Positions 8,855-18,366 are shown, numbered from the stretch's first letter. The stretch is DNA of 64,000 nt from Rhizobium sp. CCGE531 (GCF_003627795.1 NZ_CP032688.1:1-64000); one strand, 5' to 3'. A program made the numbers and translations. Notes: a model not told the origin generated them from the letters alone.

Positions 8855-9511
8855 ATGCCAGACTTCACCATCGAGACCACCTACCACCTGCCGGTCTTCC
8901 GGAATCGTACCTATTCGGCTGACACGCTGGAGGCGGCGTGCCGTGCTGCCATCGCAGATGATGACTGGGACAATTCCAAAAAGGACTACGATTCCTGCGG
9001 CGAAATCCATGTCACTGGTATCTGGGAGGGCGCGGACACTGCCTATGCGCGGCCGCCAATTCAAATCCCTTCCCAATTTGAAGAAGCCGTAATACGCCGT
9101 GCATACCATTTTGAGATCCTGCTCGGACTGCTGAAGATCCTGTTCGACGACGTCCGAGCGGCGCGGCCACCGTCGCTCGATTGGCTCGCCCGATCGGCTC
9201 GGGAGATCGCCCGAGGGCAGGCCATTCTCGCCGGAGAGCCGGATCCTGAAGAGCCGGTCAACCTGCCCAAGCCTTCCCACGTCCTGATCCGGCTTCAGGA
9301 GGATGGTGTGCGCGGCGCTATCACCGCAGTGCTTGAAGTCGACCCGAGTTTTAAAGCTGTACGGCCGGAGGCCGTGACCGACGACGAGGTCCACGCCGCG
9401 TGCGTTTCCATCGCCACAACAATGGATTTCTCTGACGCGGTCGGCAGTGCCGAATTTCAGGCGGCGCTCTTGGCGATCCGGTCGGCGCACCGCCGGCTGA
9501 CGTCCGATTGA
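8855..9511 (+). CDS. Hypothetical protein of the rhizobial plasmid block
   Basis: A 218-residue protein I do not recognise by function. The start at 8855 follows a good GGAGG site. It is soluble, with no signal peptide or membrane segment. The N-terminal 60 residues have the alternating pattern of a small alpha/beta fold, including an acidic DDDWDNSKKDYDSCGEIHV stretch. It sits between a ParB-like gene and a DUF932 gene, separated from both by hairpins. The conserved neighbourhood suggests a role in the same DNA-metabolism module, but that is guilt by association only. Confidence 0.7.
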   Translation: MPDFTIETTYHLPVFRNRTYSADTLEAACRAAIADDDWDNSKKDYDSCGEIHVTGIWEGADTAYARPPIQIPSQFEEAVIRRAYHFEILLGLLKILFDDVRAARPPSLDWLARSAREIARGQAILAGEPDPEEPVNLPKPSHVLIRLQEDGVRGAITAVLEVDPSFKAVRPEAVTDDEVHAACVSIATTMDFSDAVGSAEFQAALLAIRSAHRRLTSD

Positions 9512-9544
9512 TGCTTCTTCGCCCCCAGACATCCCTCAACCTCG

Positions 9545-9565
9545 CCCGGCCATCGCGCCGGGTTT
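9545..9565 (+). terminator. Hairpin upstream of the DUF932 gene
   Basis: CCCGGC and GCCGGG form a 6-bp GC stem over a six-base loop, followed by TTT and then the ribosome-binding site of the next gene. It resembles the hairpins at 8813-8832 and 10842-10860. Weak terminator or attenuator. Confidence 0.5.
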
Positions 9566-9586
9566 CCGATTTATGGAGACAATCCA

Positions 9587-10777
9587 ATGAATACCCTGGC
9601 TTCCAATACCCGGACTGTTTCATCCGGCTTCAACGTCGACATCTCCCGCGGCGAGCGGATCGCCCGCGTTTCGTCGGAATGGTTTTCGCGTCCCGATGAC
9701 GAACGCTTCCTGTCGCTGACCGATCTCTACGATACGGTCCGATCCCGCGCCGAGCGCGCCCATACCAGAACGATCGAAAGTGCTGCTATTCGCGTCGAGG
9801 CGACACGCGACAATGCAGAACGGCTTGAGCTTCTCGTTCCAGGTCAACGCCAAGCCATCGCACCGACTCATTGGAGCTACGGCCAGCTTTGCAGTTTGGT
9901 CGGCGCACCATCCACCTATATGCGTCAGCTGCCGGCGCCGCTGGCTGCCATTAACCTGCAGCACGGCCTGCTCAATCACCGTGCAGAGCTGGTAAAAACG
10001 CTCGAGATGGATGATGGACGGATGGAACTGCGGGCCGTCACCGGACCGGAATACGGCCGCATCTGGGACCATGAACTGGTCTCAGCCGTAATGAAGATTG
10101 CCGGTAACGGGACCGGCGACACGATGTGGAAGGTGCCGGGCGTACTGGATTGGGCGACGATGACGCACAATCCGTTTGTCGACATCACCAAGGATACGAC
10201 CACGCTTTACGCCAGCGACCGCGACGTCTTCCTGTTTCTCGTTGACGATACACATCCTATCGAAGCCGGGCGTCTCCCGAACGGCGAACCGGATCTCTAC
10301 TTCCGCGGCTTCTACGCCTGGAATTCCGAGGTGGGTTCAAAGACGCTCGGCATCGCCTCCTTTTATCTCCGAGCTGTTTGCGCTAACCGAAACCTCTGGG
10401 GAACCGAAAACTTCGAAGAGATCACTATCCGACACTCGAAGTTTGCCGCCCAGCGCTTCGCGCATGAGGCGGCGCCTGCGCTGACAAGCTTCGCCAACTC
10501 GTCTCCGGCACCGTTCATCGCCGGCATAAAGGCGGCTCGCGAACGGATCGTCGCGCGCAAGGACGACGACCGCGAAACCTTCCTGCGCCGGCGCGGCTTT
10601 TCGAAAGGCGAAACCGGCAAGGTGATCGAGATGGTGTTGTCGGAGGAGGGTCAGCCGCCGGAATCGATCTTCGATTTCGTGCAGGGCATCACCGCGCTGG
10701 CACGCACCAAGACCAATCAGGACACGCGGCTCGAACTCGAAGGTAAGGCGAAGAAGCTGCTCGAAAGCGCCTCCTGA
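9587..10777 (+). CDS. DUF932 (phage/plasmid-like) protein
   Basis: A 396-residue member of DUF932, a family found on phages and plasmids and in mobile regions, with no settled biochemical role. Recognisable parts include an SYGQLCSLVGAPSTYMRQLP segment near residue 102, AVTGPEYGRIWDHELV near 150, and FYLRAVCANRNLWG near 257. The ATG at 9587 has a GGAG site nine bases upstream. It lies in the hairpin-separated series with the ParB-like, DUF6117 and strawberry-notch genes. This grouping suggests work on incoming or replicating plasmid DNA, as inference. Confidence 0.85.
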   Translation: MNTLASNTRTVSSGFNVDISRGERIARVSSEWFSRPDDERFLSLTDLYDTVRSRAERAHTRTIESAAIRVEATRDNAERLELLVPGQRQAIAPTHWSYGQLCSLVGAPSTYMRQLPAPLAAINLQHGLLNHRAELVKTLEMDDGRMELRAVTGPEYGRIWDHELVSAVMKIAGNGTGDTMWKVPGVLDWATMTHNPFVDITKDTTTLYASDRDVFLFLVDDTHPIEAGRLPNGEPDLYFRGFYAWNSEVGSKTLGIASFYLRAVCANRNLWGTENFEEITIRHSKFAAQRFAHEAAPALTSFANSSPAPFIAGIKAARERIVARKDDDRETFLRRRGFSKGETGKVIEMVLSEEGQPPESIFDFVQGITALARTKTNQDTRLELEGKAKKLLESAS

Positions 10778-10790
10778 CATGTTCATGGGC

Positions 10791-10860
10791 GCCGGGCTCA
10801 GACCCGGCCGCGTCTGCAAACCCCATCGTCGTCATCCCAGAGCCCGGTCAAGCGCCGGGC
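10791..10860 (+). terminator. Tandem hairpins downstream of DUF932
   Basis: GCCGGG-CTCAGA-CCCGGC (10791-10808) and GCCCGG...CCGGGC (10842-10860) lie between the DUF932 stop and the DUF6117 start. They repeat the pattern of two GC hairpins seen at 8773-8836. No long T-tract follows, so strong termination is doubtful. Confidence 0.5.
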
Positions 10861-10883
10861 CTCATTTAGTCTGGAGCACACCA

Positions 10884-11138
10884 ATGGCTATCCCCGATCA
10901 TGCCCGCGTAAACTTCGACACCCTGCTGCGCGCCGCAGCCGACGGCAATCTTGCTCTTATGGAATGCCTCGACGCCGCCACACGCGAGCCGCGTTATGTG
11001 CTTTGCGCCGTCGGCCGCAGTGACGGCGAATACGTCTTCACGCCGTTTGGCCATCTTGCCGACGCCAACCCGTACGACGCCTACCTGCCGCCTGATCCCG
11101 ACGATCCCACCGGTTTCATTGTTAGCCCGGCAACCTGA
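10884..11138 (+). CDS. DUF6117 family small protein
   Basis: An 84-residue protein matching the DUF6117 pattern: MAIPDHARVNFDTLLRAA at the start, ALMECLDA, RYVLCAVGR and YVFTPFGHLAD-NPYDAYLPP toward the end. Function is unknown. The ATG at 10884 follows CTGGAG at a good distance; a longer in-frame extension starting at 10779 runs through the hairpin region and is unlikely. It is encoded on rhizobial plasmids together with DUF932 and strawberry-notch genes. Confidence 0.8.
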   Translation: MAIPDHARVNFDTLLRAAADGNLALMECLDAATREPRYVLCAVGRSDGEYVFTPFGHLADANPYDAYLPPDPDDPTGFIVSPAT

Positions 11139-11269
11139 GCACTGATGATCGCCGACAATTTTGGCCGGCGATTCCCGATCCCTCCCTGGCTGCCCCGATT
11201 TCGCTCCTCCGACCCCTTCGGCAGGGCGCTGGGCCCCGCCGTTCTTTCCTCAATCTGGAGCATCTTTCG

Positions 11270-14200
11270 ATGAATATCATCTCGCATCCTCAAACCGTTT
11301 CCACCTCTCCACGTCCTGCGACCAAAACCGGCGCTGAGGCACTTCTCAAGGCTGCCGAACAAGTCACGTCGCTTATGGAGCATGGTAAAGTCGTCACTGC
11401 GGGTGACTTGCGGCAAATCATGACGGCGATATTCGGAGGCAGCGATGCCGAGGGTCTTTGGCTCTGGAAAGATGCCTACGAGGCGACCGAAATCGCACAG
11501 CTCATGTTTCTGCGCAAATTCCACGCGCTCGTATCCCGATCCCAGTCTCCCCAATCGACGCTCGTGATGCTGACGAAAGTGGCAAGGCTCCTGCCGACCC
11601 ATACACGCCGATCCGAAGAGAGCCAGGCCCTGCAGCAGTTCTCGACTCCGATCCCGCTCGCCTATGTCGCATCACTTGCTGCCGCCATCAAGACCGATGA
11701 CGTGGTGCTCGAACCGTCAGCTGGAACCGGCCTCATGGCGATCTTTGCGGAGCTCGCGGGCGCGCGCCTGGTGCTCAACGAATATGCTGCTGTCCGGCGC
11801 TCGATGATTGGCCAAGTTTTCCCCGGTGTTCCGACATCGCAGCACGACGGCGCGCATATCGACGATTACCTCGACCGTTCCGTTCGGCCGACCGTGGTGC
11901 TGATGAACCCGCCATTCTCCGCTGGTGTTCATGTCGAAGGTCGTGTCACCGACGCTGCTTGGCGGCATCTCACATCCGCATTCGCCCGCCTTGCCCCCGG
12001 CGGTCGGTTGGTCGCGATCACTGGGGCCAGCCTTTCTCCGGAGAATTCGACATGGCGCGATGCTTTCGTTCGCCTTCAGGGGCAGGGCACGGTGCTGTTC
12101 GCCGCGGCGATCGACGGAAGCATCTACGCCCGCCATGGCACGACGATGGAAACGCGCCTGATCGTCATCGACAAGATCCCGGCGGGCGATCCCTCGAAGC
12201 TGGTGACGTCGAGCGGCACTGCGCCCGATCTGGAAACATTGTTGACCTGGATCACCGGTCTTCCAGCCCGCTCGCCCGCGACGGCGCCGAACTCTACCGG
12301 TGCGCTCTCCAACGGTCTGCTGCACGCGGACACAATGCGTCCAGCAGCAAGCGCCACGTCGCATCGCCATGCGGTTGGAGGACAGGCGAGGCCTGCAGCA
12401 ACGGTGCGTCCGATACCTGTCGATGATGAGATCATCGAACTCTCCTATGAGGTGCGAGACGCTCGGCCGAAGGATGAGACCAATGCCGCGGATGGCATCT
12501 ACGAGGCCTACCGGCTGCAATCGATCCATATCCCCGACGCAAAACCGCATCCCGACAGGCTGGTTGAATCTGTGGCGATGGCATCCGTCACGCCGCCGAA
12601 GCCGAGTTATCGTCCACACCTGCCGAAGCGCGTCGCCACCAGCGGGGATCTTTCCGACGCCCAGCTCGAAAGCGTTATCTATGCGGGCGAAGCTCATTCC
12701 GGCTATCTCGCTGGCCATTGGAGCGTCGATTCCTCCTTTGACAATCTGAAGGCGGTCGCATCGGATGCAGAACATGCTGTCCGCTTCCGTCGCGGTTGGT
12801 TCCTCGGAGACGGAACAGGCGCCGGCAAGGGTCGCCAGGCCGCCGGCATCATTTTGGACAACTGGCTAAAAGGCCGCAGACGCCATGTCTGGATTTCAAA
12901 ATCGGACAAGCTGATCGAGGATGCCCAGCGCGACTGGAGCGCGCTTGGGCAGGAGAAGTTGCTGGTGACGCCGCTATCCCGTTTCCGACAGGGCAAGCCG
13001 ATCAAGCTGGAGGGGGGCATCCTCTTTACCACCTTTGCGACGCTGCGCATTGACGAGCGTGAGGGCAAGCGCTCGCGTGTGCAGCAGATCGTCGACTGGC
13101 TTGGAAGCGATTTTGACGGTGTTATCATCTTCGATGAAGGCCACGCCATGGCCAACGCCGCGGGCGGCAAGACCGAGCGCGGCGATAAAGCGGCATCGCA
13201 ACAGGGCAGGGCAGGGCTCCGCTTACAGCGCGCCCTTCCGGACGCCCGCGTCGTCTATGTCTCTGCAACCGGCGCAACAGACGTCGAATCCCTCGCCTAT
13301 GCGGAACGGCTCGGTCTCTGGGGCAGCAGCGACTTTCCCTTCCCGACCCGTTCCGAGTTCATCGCGGCTGTCGAGGATGGCGGTGTTGCGGCGATGGAAG
13401 TGCTGGCCCGCGACCTCAAGGCCATGGGTCTTTACGCATCGCGCTCGCTCTCCTTCGAAGGCGTGGAATACGAAATCCTCGAACACGAGCTGACCGAGGA
13501 ACAGGTCCGCATCTACGACGCCTATGCCGTGGCGTTCCAGGTCATCCACAACCATCTCGACGCTGCAATGGAGGCCTCGGGTATCACTGGGAAGTCCGGG
13601 ACGCTCAACAAAAACGCCAAGGCGGCCGCGCGTTCAGCCTTCGAAAGCTCGAAGCAGCGTTTCTTCAACCATCTTCTGACCTCGATGAAGACGTCGGCCC
13701 TCCTCAAAGCGACCGCTACGGATTTGGACGATGGTCATGCTGCCATCGTCCAGCTCGTCTCGACGGGAGCGGCTTTGACAGAGCGCCGGTTGGCGCAGAT
13801 CCCGACCGAGGAATGGAGCGATCTGCAGGTCGACGTCACGCCGCGGGAATATGTCATCGACTACCTGATGCACTCCTTCCCGGTGCAGTTCTTCGAGGAG
13901 TTTTCCGATGCTGATGGCAATCTGAGTTCCCGGCCCGTCCATGACGTGGATGGCAACCCTGTCATCTGCCGAGAGGCCGAACGGCGTCGCGACGAACTGG
14001 TCGAGACGCTGGGCAGCCTGCCGGCCATCCCGACGGCCCTCGACCAGATCGTCCAGCATTTCGGCATCAGCAAGGTCGCTGAGATCACCGGCCGCTCCCG
14101 CCGCATCATTCTCCGGGAGGACAGCAGCTCCATCGCCCGCTATGCCGTGCAAAACCGACCGGGCAGCGCCAATCTCGACGAAGCCCGTGCCTTCATGGAT

Positions 14201-15658
14201 GACGAGAAGGGCATTCTTGTCTTCAGCGACGCCGGCGGAACCGGCAGATCCTACCACGCGGATCTTGCCGCCAAAAATCAGCGCCTGCGTCTTCATAACC
14301 TCCTGGAAGCGGGCTGGCGCGCCGACGTAGCAATCCAGGGGCTTGGGCGCAGCCATCGCACCAACCAGAAACAGCCGCCCCGGTTTCGGATGATCGCCAC
14401 TAACGTCAAAGCAGAACGACGCTTCCTCTCGACAATCGCCCGGCGCCTCGACACGCTCGGCGCCATCACACGCGGTCAGCGCCAGACCGGCGGGCAGGGG
14501 ATGTTCCGGTCCGAGGACAATCTCGAATCGCAATATGCCCGCGACGCGCTGCGGCAATTCTACGGACTGCTGCATGTCGGCAGGATCGAAGGCTGCTCGC
14601 TGGAGACTTTCGAAAGCATCACTGGCCTGTCGCTGACCTCGGAGGAGGGCGGACTGAAGGATGAGCTGCCGCCGATCCAGACCTTCCTCAATCGCATGCT
14701 GGCACTAACGATCGCGATGCAGAACGTGCTGTTCGAGGCCTTCGAGCAGTTGCTGGCCGCACGTATCGAAGGGGCGATTGCCGCCGGCATCTATGACAAG
14801 GGGCTTGAGACGATCACCGCCGACAGCATGACGGTTACCGACCGGCGGCTGATTTACACCCATCCCGTCACCGGCGCCCAATCGCATCTCTTGACCATCG
14901 AGCGCCGGGATCGCAACGCACCGATGCAGCTCAAGGACGTTCAGAGCCTCGTCGGGCAGGATTCACGCGCCAGGCTGATGATCAACGGCAAGTCGGGTCG
15001 GCCGGCGGTGATGGTCCCGACCCGCTCGATCATGCTGGACGACGGCTCCATTCAACCGCGCGTGTCGTTGATCCGGCCAATGGATGAGCTCCGCTTCGAA
15101 GCCCGGCAGCTCGAAGAGACGAGTTGGGAAGAAGCCGACGAAAAGGTCTTCGCAAATGCCTGGGATGCCGAGGTCGCTGCCGTGCCGGAATTCTCGACGT
15201 CGACTATGCATATCGTCAGCGGGTTGTTGCTGCCGATCTGGAAGTTATTGCCGCAGGACTTTTGCCGGGTGCGGCGCCTGCAGACCGACGATGGCGAACG
15301 GATCGTCGGCCGTGTCATTACGCCGGATCGGCTGGCCAGCCTGTGCCGCAACTTCGGCATCGATCAGACGGAGGCGCTGAGCGCTGACCAAGCGTGGGCG
15401 TCGCTGCTCGATGGATCCTCCATCGTCGGGCTTGCCAGCGGCATGACGCTGCGCCGGGTGCGGGTGATGAACGACTACCGCGTCGAACTAATGGAATTCA
15501 CGGACGGCATGCGGGACTGGCTGCGGTCGATCGGTCTGTTCTCCGAGATGATCAATTGGAAGCTGCGTTTCTTTGTGCCTGTCACAGACGAGGGTGCGGC
15601 GATCCTGTCGAAGCTGATGCTGCGTCATCGCCTCGTCGACATCGCGCGTCGGTCGTGA
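11270..15658 (+). CDS. Methyltransferase-strawberry notch helicase fusion
   Basis: A 1462-residue two-part protein. The N-terminal third is a class I SAM-dependent DNA methyltransferase: motif I EPSAGTG at residues 148-154 and motif IV NPPF at 213-216, typical of N6-adenine methylases. The rest is a strawberry-notch-type superfamily 2 helicase. It has Walker A GDGTGAGKG at 513-521, DEGH at 622-625, VSATGATD some 40 residues later, and motif VI QGLGRSHR at 1023-1030. No target-recognition or nuclease domain is evident. It lies upstream of a Toprim gene with a 12-nt gap. It may modify and remodel plasmid DNA, for example during establishment in a new host; this is inference. Confidence 0.88.
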   Translation: MNIISHPQTVSTSPRPATKTGAEALLKAAEQVTSLMEHGKVVTAGDLRQIMTAIFGGSDAEGLWLWKDAYEATEIAQLMFLRKFHALVSRSQSPQSTLVMLTKVARLLPTHTRRSEESQALQQFSTPIPLAYVASLAAAIKTDDVVLEPSAGTGLMAIFAELAGARLVLNEYAAVRRSMIGQVFPGVPTSQHDGAHIDDYLDRSVRPTVVLMNPPFSAGVHVEGRVTDAAWRHLTSAFARLAPGGRLVAITGASLSPENSTWRDAFVRLQGQGTVLFAAAIDGSIYARHGTTMETRLIVIDKIPAGDPSKLVTSSGTAPDLETLLTWITGLPARSPATAPNSTGALSNGLLHADTMRPAASATSHRHAVGGQARPAATVRPIPVDDEIIELSYEVRDARPKDETNAADGIYEAYRLQSIHIPDAKPHPDRLVESVAMASVTPPKPSYRPHLPKRVATSGDLSDAQLESVIYAGEAHSGYLAGHWSVDSSFDNLKAVASDAEHAVRFRRGWFLGDGTGAGKGRQAAGIILDNWLKGRRRHVWISKSDKLIEDAQRDWSALGQEKLLVTPLSRFRQGKPIKLEGGILFTTFATLRIDEREGKRSRVQQIVDWLGSDFDGVIIFDEGHAMANAAGGKTERGDKAASQQGRAGLRLQRALPDARVVYVSATGATDVESLAYAERLGLWGSSDFPFPTRSEFIAAVEDGGVAAMEVLARDLKAMGLYASRSLSFEGVEYEILEHELTEEQVRIYDAYAVAFQVIHNHLDAAMEASGITGKSGTLNKNAKAAARSAFESSKQRFFNHLLTSMKTSALLKATATDLDDGHAAIVQLVSTGAALTERRLAQIPTEEWSDLQVDVTPREYVIDYLMHSFPVQFFEEFSDADGNLSSRPVHDVDGNPVICREAERRRDELVETLGSLPAIPTALDQIVQHFGISKVAEITGRSRRIILREDSSSIARYAVQNRPGSANLDEARAFMDDEKGILVFSDAGGTGRSYHADLAAKNQRLRLHNLLEAGWRADVAIQGLGRSHRTNQKQPPRFRMIATNVKAERRFLSTIARRLDTLGAITRGQRQTGGQGMFRSEDNLESQYARDALRQFYGLLHVGRIEGCSLETFESITGLSLTSEEGGLKDELPPIQTFLNRMLALTIAMQNVLFEAFEQLLAARIEGAIAAGIYDKGLETITADSMTVTDRRLIYTHPVTGAQSHLLTIERRDRNAPMQLKDVQSLVGQDSRARLMINGKSGRPAVMVPTRSIMLDDGSIQPRVSLIRPMDELRFEARQLEETSWEEADEKVFANAWDAEVAAVPEFSTSTMHIVSGLLLPIWKLLPQDFCRVRRLQTDDGERIVGRVITPDRLASLCRNFGIDQTEALSADQAWASLLDGSSIVGLASGMTLRRVRVMNDYRVELMEFTDGMRDWLRSIGLFSEMINWKLRFFVPVTDEGAAILSKLMLRHRLVDIARRS

Positions 15659-15670
15659 CGGAGGTCTGTC

Positions 15671-16705
15671 ATGCTTTCCGCCTCCGATCTGGCGGGCCGT
15701 CTCGCGAACGACGCGGAGGCGGTCTGCCGCCACTATCTCTCCGCCGGCCGCCGGGCCGGCAACTACTGGCTTGTCGGCGATGTCGGCAACAACAAGGGCC
15801 GGTCGCTCTACGTGCATCTGACCGGCCCGCGCGCCGGCCGTTGGACGGATGCGGCGACCGGCCAGTTCGGTGATCTGCTCGATCTCGTCCGTGAGACCTG
15901 CGGCCTCATCGATTTCCGGGATGTTGCCGAGGAGGTGCGTCATTTCCTGAGCCTACCGAAACCTGCGCCTATGTGGTCAAGTAGGGCTTACGGCGATGAC
16001 AATCGCCCTCTCGATAGGCCAGCCGCGGAACGGGCGCGCCGACTGTTTCGGATGACCGTACCCCTGGTCGGCGCTTTAGCAGACGCATATTTGCGCGAAC
16101 GCAGCATCCTACGGGCGTCCTCGCATACAGCGCTCCGGTTCCATCCGTCCTGCTACTACCGCGATCTCGTCACCGGCCGGACGACAAGTTATCCGGCACT
16201 GATCGCAGCCGTCACCGATGCGGCCGGAGCGATTACCGGCGTCCACCGCACCTGGCTCGATGCGGATGGCGACGGCAAGGCCAAGGTCGACGATCCCCGC
16301 CGTGCGCTCGGCGGCCTGCTCGGCAACGCGGTCCGCTTCGGCTTTCCGATCAACGATCCTGTGCCGGTCCTGGCGGCGGGCGAGGGGCTCGAAACCATGC
16401 TGTCGCTCTCGCATGTGATGCCCGCCATGCCGATGGTCGCCGCCCTGACGGCCAATCACCTCGCGGCCTTCAACTTCCCTCCCGAATGCCGGCGCATCTA
16501 TATCGCCGCCGACGCGGATGCGGCCGGCCGCCACGGGATCGAGGGACTGAGCCGCAGGGCACAGGGATGCGGGATCCTGCCGCTGGTGCTGTCGCCGGAA
16601 CTCGGCGACTTTAACGAGGATCTGCGCTGGCTGGGTCCCGACCGGCTGACCGCAAGCCTCAGGGCTCAACTCACTCCGGAAGATGCGACGGCCTTCCTGC
16701 CCTGA
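15671..16705 (+). CDS. Toprim-domain (primase-like) protein
   Basis: A 344-residue protein with a CHC2/primase-like N-terminal region (about residues 10-95) and a C-terminal Toprim fold. The Toprim acidic residues appear in AAGEGLETMLS (about 236-246) and IAADADAAGRHG (about 277-288). Such proteins occur as plasmid and phage primases or primase-like factors. It follows the methyltransferase-helicase gene closely with a GGAGG site before the ATG, so the two are probably co-transcribed. Helicase plus primase-like protein suggests plasmid strand synthesis after entry, but no polymerase domain is seen. Confidence 0.82.
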   Translation: MLSASDLAGRLANDAEAVCRHYLSAGRRAGNYWLVGDVGNNKGRSLYVHLTGPRAGRWTDAATGQFGDLLDLVRETCGLIDFRDVAEEVRHFLSLPKPAPMWSSRAYGDDNRPLDRPAAERARRLFRMTVPLVGALADAYLRERSILRASSHTALRFHPSCYYRDLVTGRTTSYPALIAAVTDAAGAITGVHRTWLDADGDGKAKVDDPRRALGGLLGNAVRFGFPINDPVPVLAAGEGLETMLSLSHVMPAMPMVAALTANHLAAFNFPPECRRIYIAADADAAGRHGIEGLSRRAQGCGILPLVLSPELGDFNEDLRWLGPDRLTASLRAQLTPEDATAFLP

Positions 16706-17081
16706 TGAGGCTGTCGGAAGGGGCAGGCGGGATTGCTGCGGCGTGGGCGATGGACGGTCCACGGAGCCTGGCTCCCGTGTGGGCGCGCGCCCGCGGGCCT
16801 GCCGAGAGGCGACCCTTACCACGCGGGCCTCCGGGCCTTCAGCGGGTCAGTCGGGTTTCTTCCCCTGCCGGTCCATTTTTACGCATCGGTTCTTCCGAAA
16901 ACCGGTTCCCGTTTTTCGGGCCGATGCGGTGGCCCGTCATTCCTCGCGGACCAAGAAACCCTTCTTCCGCCGCCCGGCGCTTCGCTGGGCCGCTTCGCTT
17001 CGCTTGCGGTTCCGGCCTCGGCCCGCGTGACGGGGTTCGCCGTCAGGCCGCGAGAGGCGCGGCCCATGAACGGAGACCACC
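16706..17081. other. Intergenic region, GC-rich, with REP-like element
   Basis: About 375 bp between the Toprim and DUF2493 genes. Overlapping open frames exist in three phases, but their predicted proteins are Arg/Pro/Ala-rich with no domain. The recognisable content is the REP-like palindrome at 16882-16928 and several short GC hairpins. Confidence 0.5.
16882..16928. repeat. Rhizobial REP-like extragenic palindrome
   Basis: CGCATCGG (16882-16889) pairs with CCGATGCG (16921-16928), enclosing a centre with GAAAACCGGTTCCCGTTTTTC. This sequence type is a familiar interspersed extragenic repeat in Rhizobiales genomes. It supports the host assignment. Only one copy was noticed in this window. 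Confidence 0.7.
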
Positions 17082-18023
17082 ATGGACCTGAACCTTCACC
17101 CCGACGACGGCATCGAGCCCCACCATGCATCCTCCCCGACCGATCGCTTCATCTACGAGATGCAGATCTTCGGCTATCGTCCCTTCCAGGACGAGCCCGA
17201 TCCGCGGCCATTGCCGGAAGAGCCACAGGTCCAGTCATCGATCACCGCGATCTTCGGTGCCTTGGCCGAGATGCTCGGTGACACACGCCTGGAGCCCGAT
17301 CTCGAAGACCTATTCTGGTCGATCCCCAATCTCTTCCATCGCGCCGGCGAGCGCATCCAGCGCGAACTCGACCGCAATGAGGAGGCGCAGCGCACCGGAC
17401 AGGGCGAGCAGGACGGCTCGGAGGTGAAGAGTGTCGAACTCGAACGCCTCATTGCCGAAGGCATCACTTTGCTGGAGCGCCGCAACGCCTTCGAGTTCAT
17501 GCGCGACTACGCGGCCGACCTGTTCGAGGCGCAGACGGGTTCGTCCTGGCGGCCACGCACCGGCTCGAAGGTCAACCACGCCAATATGACGGCGGCGATG
17601 ATCGACAGCCGAGACTTCCTCTCCGCCCGCCGCCGCGCCGAAACCGAGGTGCTGATACCGGCCGGCACCAAGATCGCGTTCGCCGGCGGTATGGACTACA
17701 ATGATCATGAGTGGATCTGGGCCAGGCTCGATCAGGCCCATGCCAAGCATCCCGACATGGTGCTGTTACACGGCGGCTCGCCAAAAGGCGCCGAACGGAT
17801 CGCCGCCTGCTGGGCTGAAGCCCGCAAGGTGACGCAGATCACCTTCAAGCCCAACTGGACCAAGCATGCGAAGGCCGCCCCCTTCCGGCGCAATGACGAG
17901 ATGCTGTCGGTCATGCCCGCCGGATTGATCGTTTTTCCCGGAAACGGCATCACCGGCAATCTTGCCGACAAGGCACGTCGCCTCGGCATCCCGGTCTGGC
18001 AGGCTTCAGGAGACGGCGCGTAA
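17082..18023 (+). CDS. DUF2493 (SLOG-like) protein
   Basis: A 313-residue protein. The C-terminal 120 residues match DUF2493 (YspA/SLOG-type Rossmann fold): KIAFAGGMDYNDHEWIWARLD near 196, LLHGGSPKGAERIAACWAE near 226, and a nucleotide-binding-like GNGITGNLADKA near the end. SLOG proteins are thought to bind nucleotides or related ligands and recur in conflict systems. The N-terminal half is helical and specific to plasmid members. It belongs to the same conserved plasmid block. The start has a good GGAG site. Confidence 0.85.
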   Translation: MDLNLHPDDGIEPHHASSPTDRFIYEMQIFGYRPFQDEPDPRPLPEEPQVQSSITAIFGALAEMLGDTRLEPDLEDLFWSIPNLFHRAGERIQRELDRNEEAQRTGQGEQDGSEVKSVELERLIAEGITLLERRNAFEFMRDYAADLFEAQTGSSWRPRTGSKVNHANMTAAMIDSRDFLSARRRAETEVLIPAGTKIAFAGGMDYNDHEWIWARLDQAHAKHPDMVLLHGGSPKGAERIAACWAEARKVTQITFKPNWTKHAKAAPFRRNDEMLSVMPAGLIVFPGNGITGNLADKARRLGIPVWQASGDGA

Positions 18024-18105
18024 GCGCCGTTTTCCTCGAAGATGAAAAATATGGAAAACATGGGAAAATTGGATTATATGGAGAATCGTACTGGAGACCA
18101 TCGCG

Positions 18106-18366
18106 ATGAAGCAGTTCACGACAGGCGACTTGAACAAACAGATCGGCGATATCACCGATGCGGCGAGCCGCGAGCCGGTGATGCTCACCCGGCACAAGAA
18201 GCCGCGTTTCGTGCTGATGAGCTACGAGCACTATGAGCGCATGCGCACTGGCGGCGACCCACGCCGCGCCTACCATATCTCAGAGATGCCCGACGAGCAT
18301 GCAGCACTGTTCGATGAGGCGCTCGATCGACTGGCCCGTGGCGAAGGCTATGACGATGAGCCGTGA
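18106..18366 (+). CDS. Phd/YefM-type antitoxin
   Basis: An 86-residue antitoxin of the Phd/YefM type. The N-terminus MKQFTTGDLNKQIGDITDAA forms the DNA-binding fold, followed by EPVMLTRHKKPRFVLMSYEHYERM, a classic Phd signature. The C-terminal acidic tail probably wraps the toxin. It overlaps the toxin start by 11 nt. Antitoxins of this type usually repress their own promoter; the AT-rich stretch just upstream (18042-18090) is the likely promoter. Confidence 0.85.
   Translation: MKQFTTGDLNKQIGDITDAASREPVMLTRHKKPRFVLMSYEHYERMRTGGDPRRAYHISEMPDEHAALFDEALDRLARGEGYDDEP

Noticed and set aside
8081..9532. 483-codon frame on the minus strand
   Set aside because: It is antisense to the end of the ParB-like gene and the next gene and has no family features; a shadow.
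16705..17281. Plus-strand frames between the Toprim and DUF2493 genes
   Set aside because: Low-complexity Arg/Pro/Ala proteins running over a REP-like repeat and into DUF2493 in another frame.
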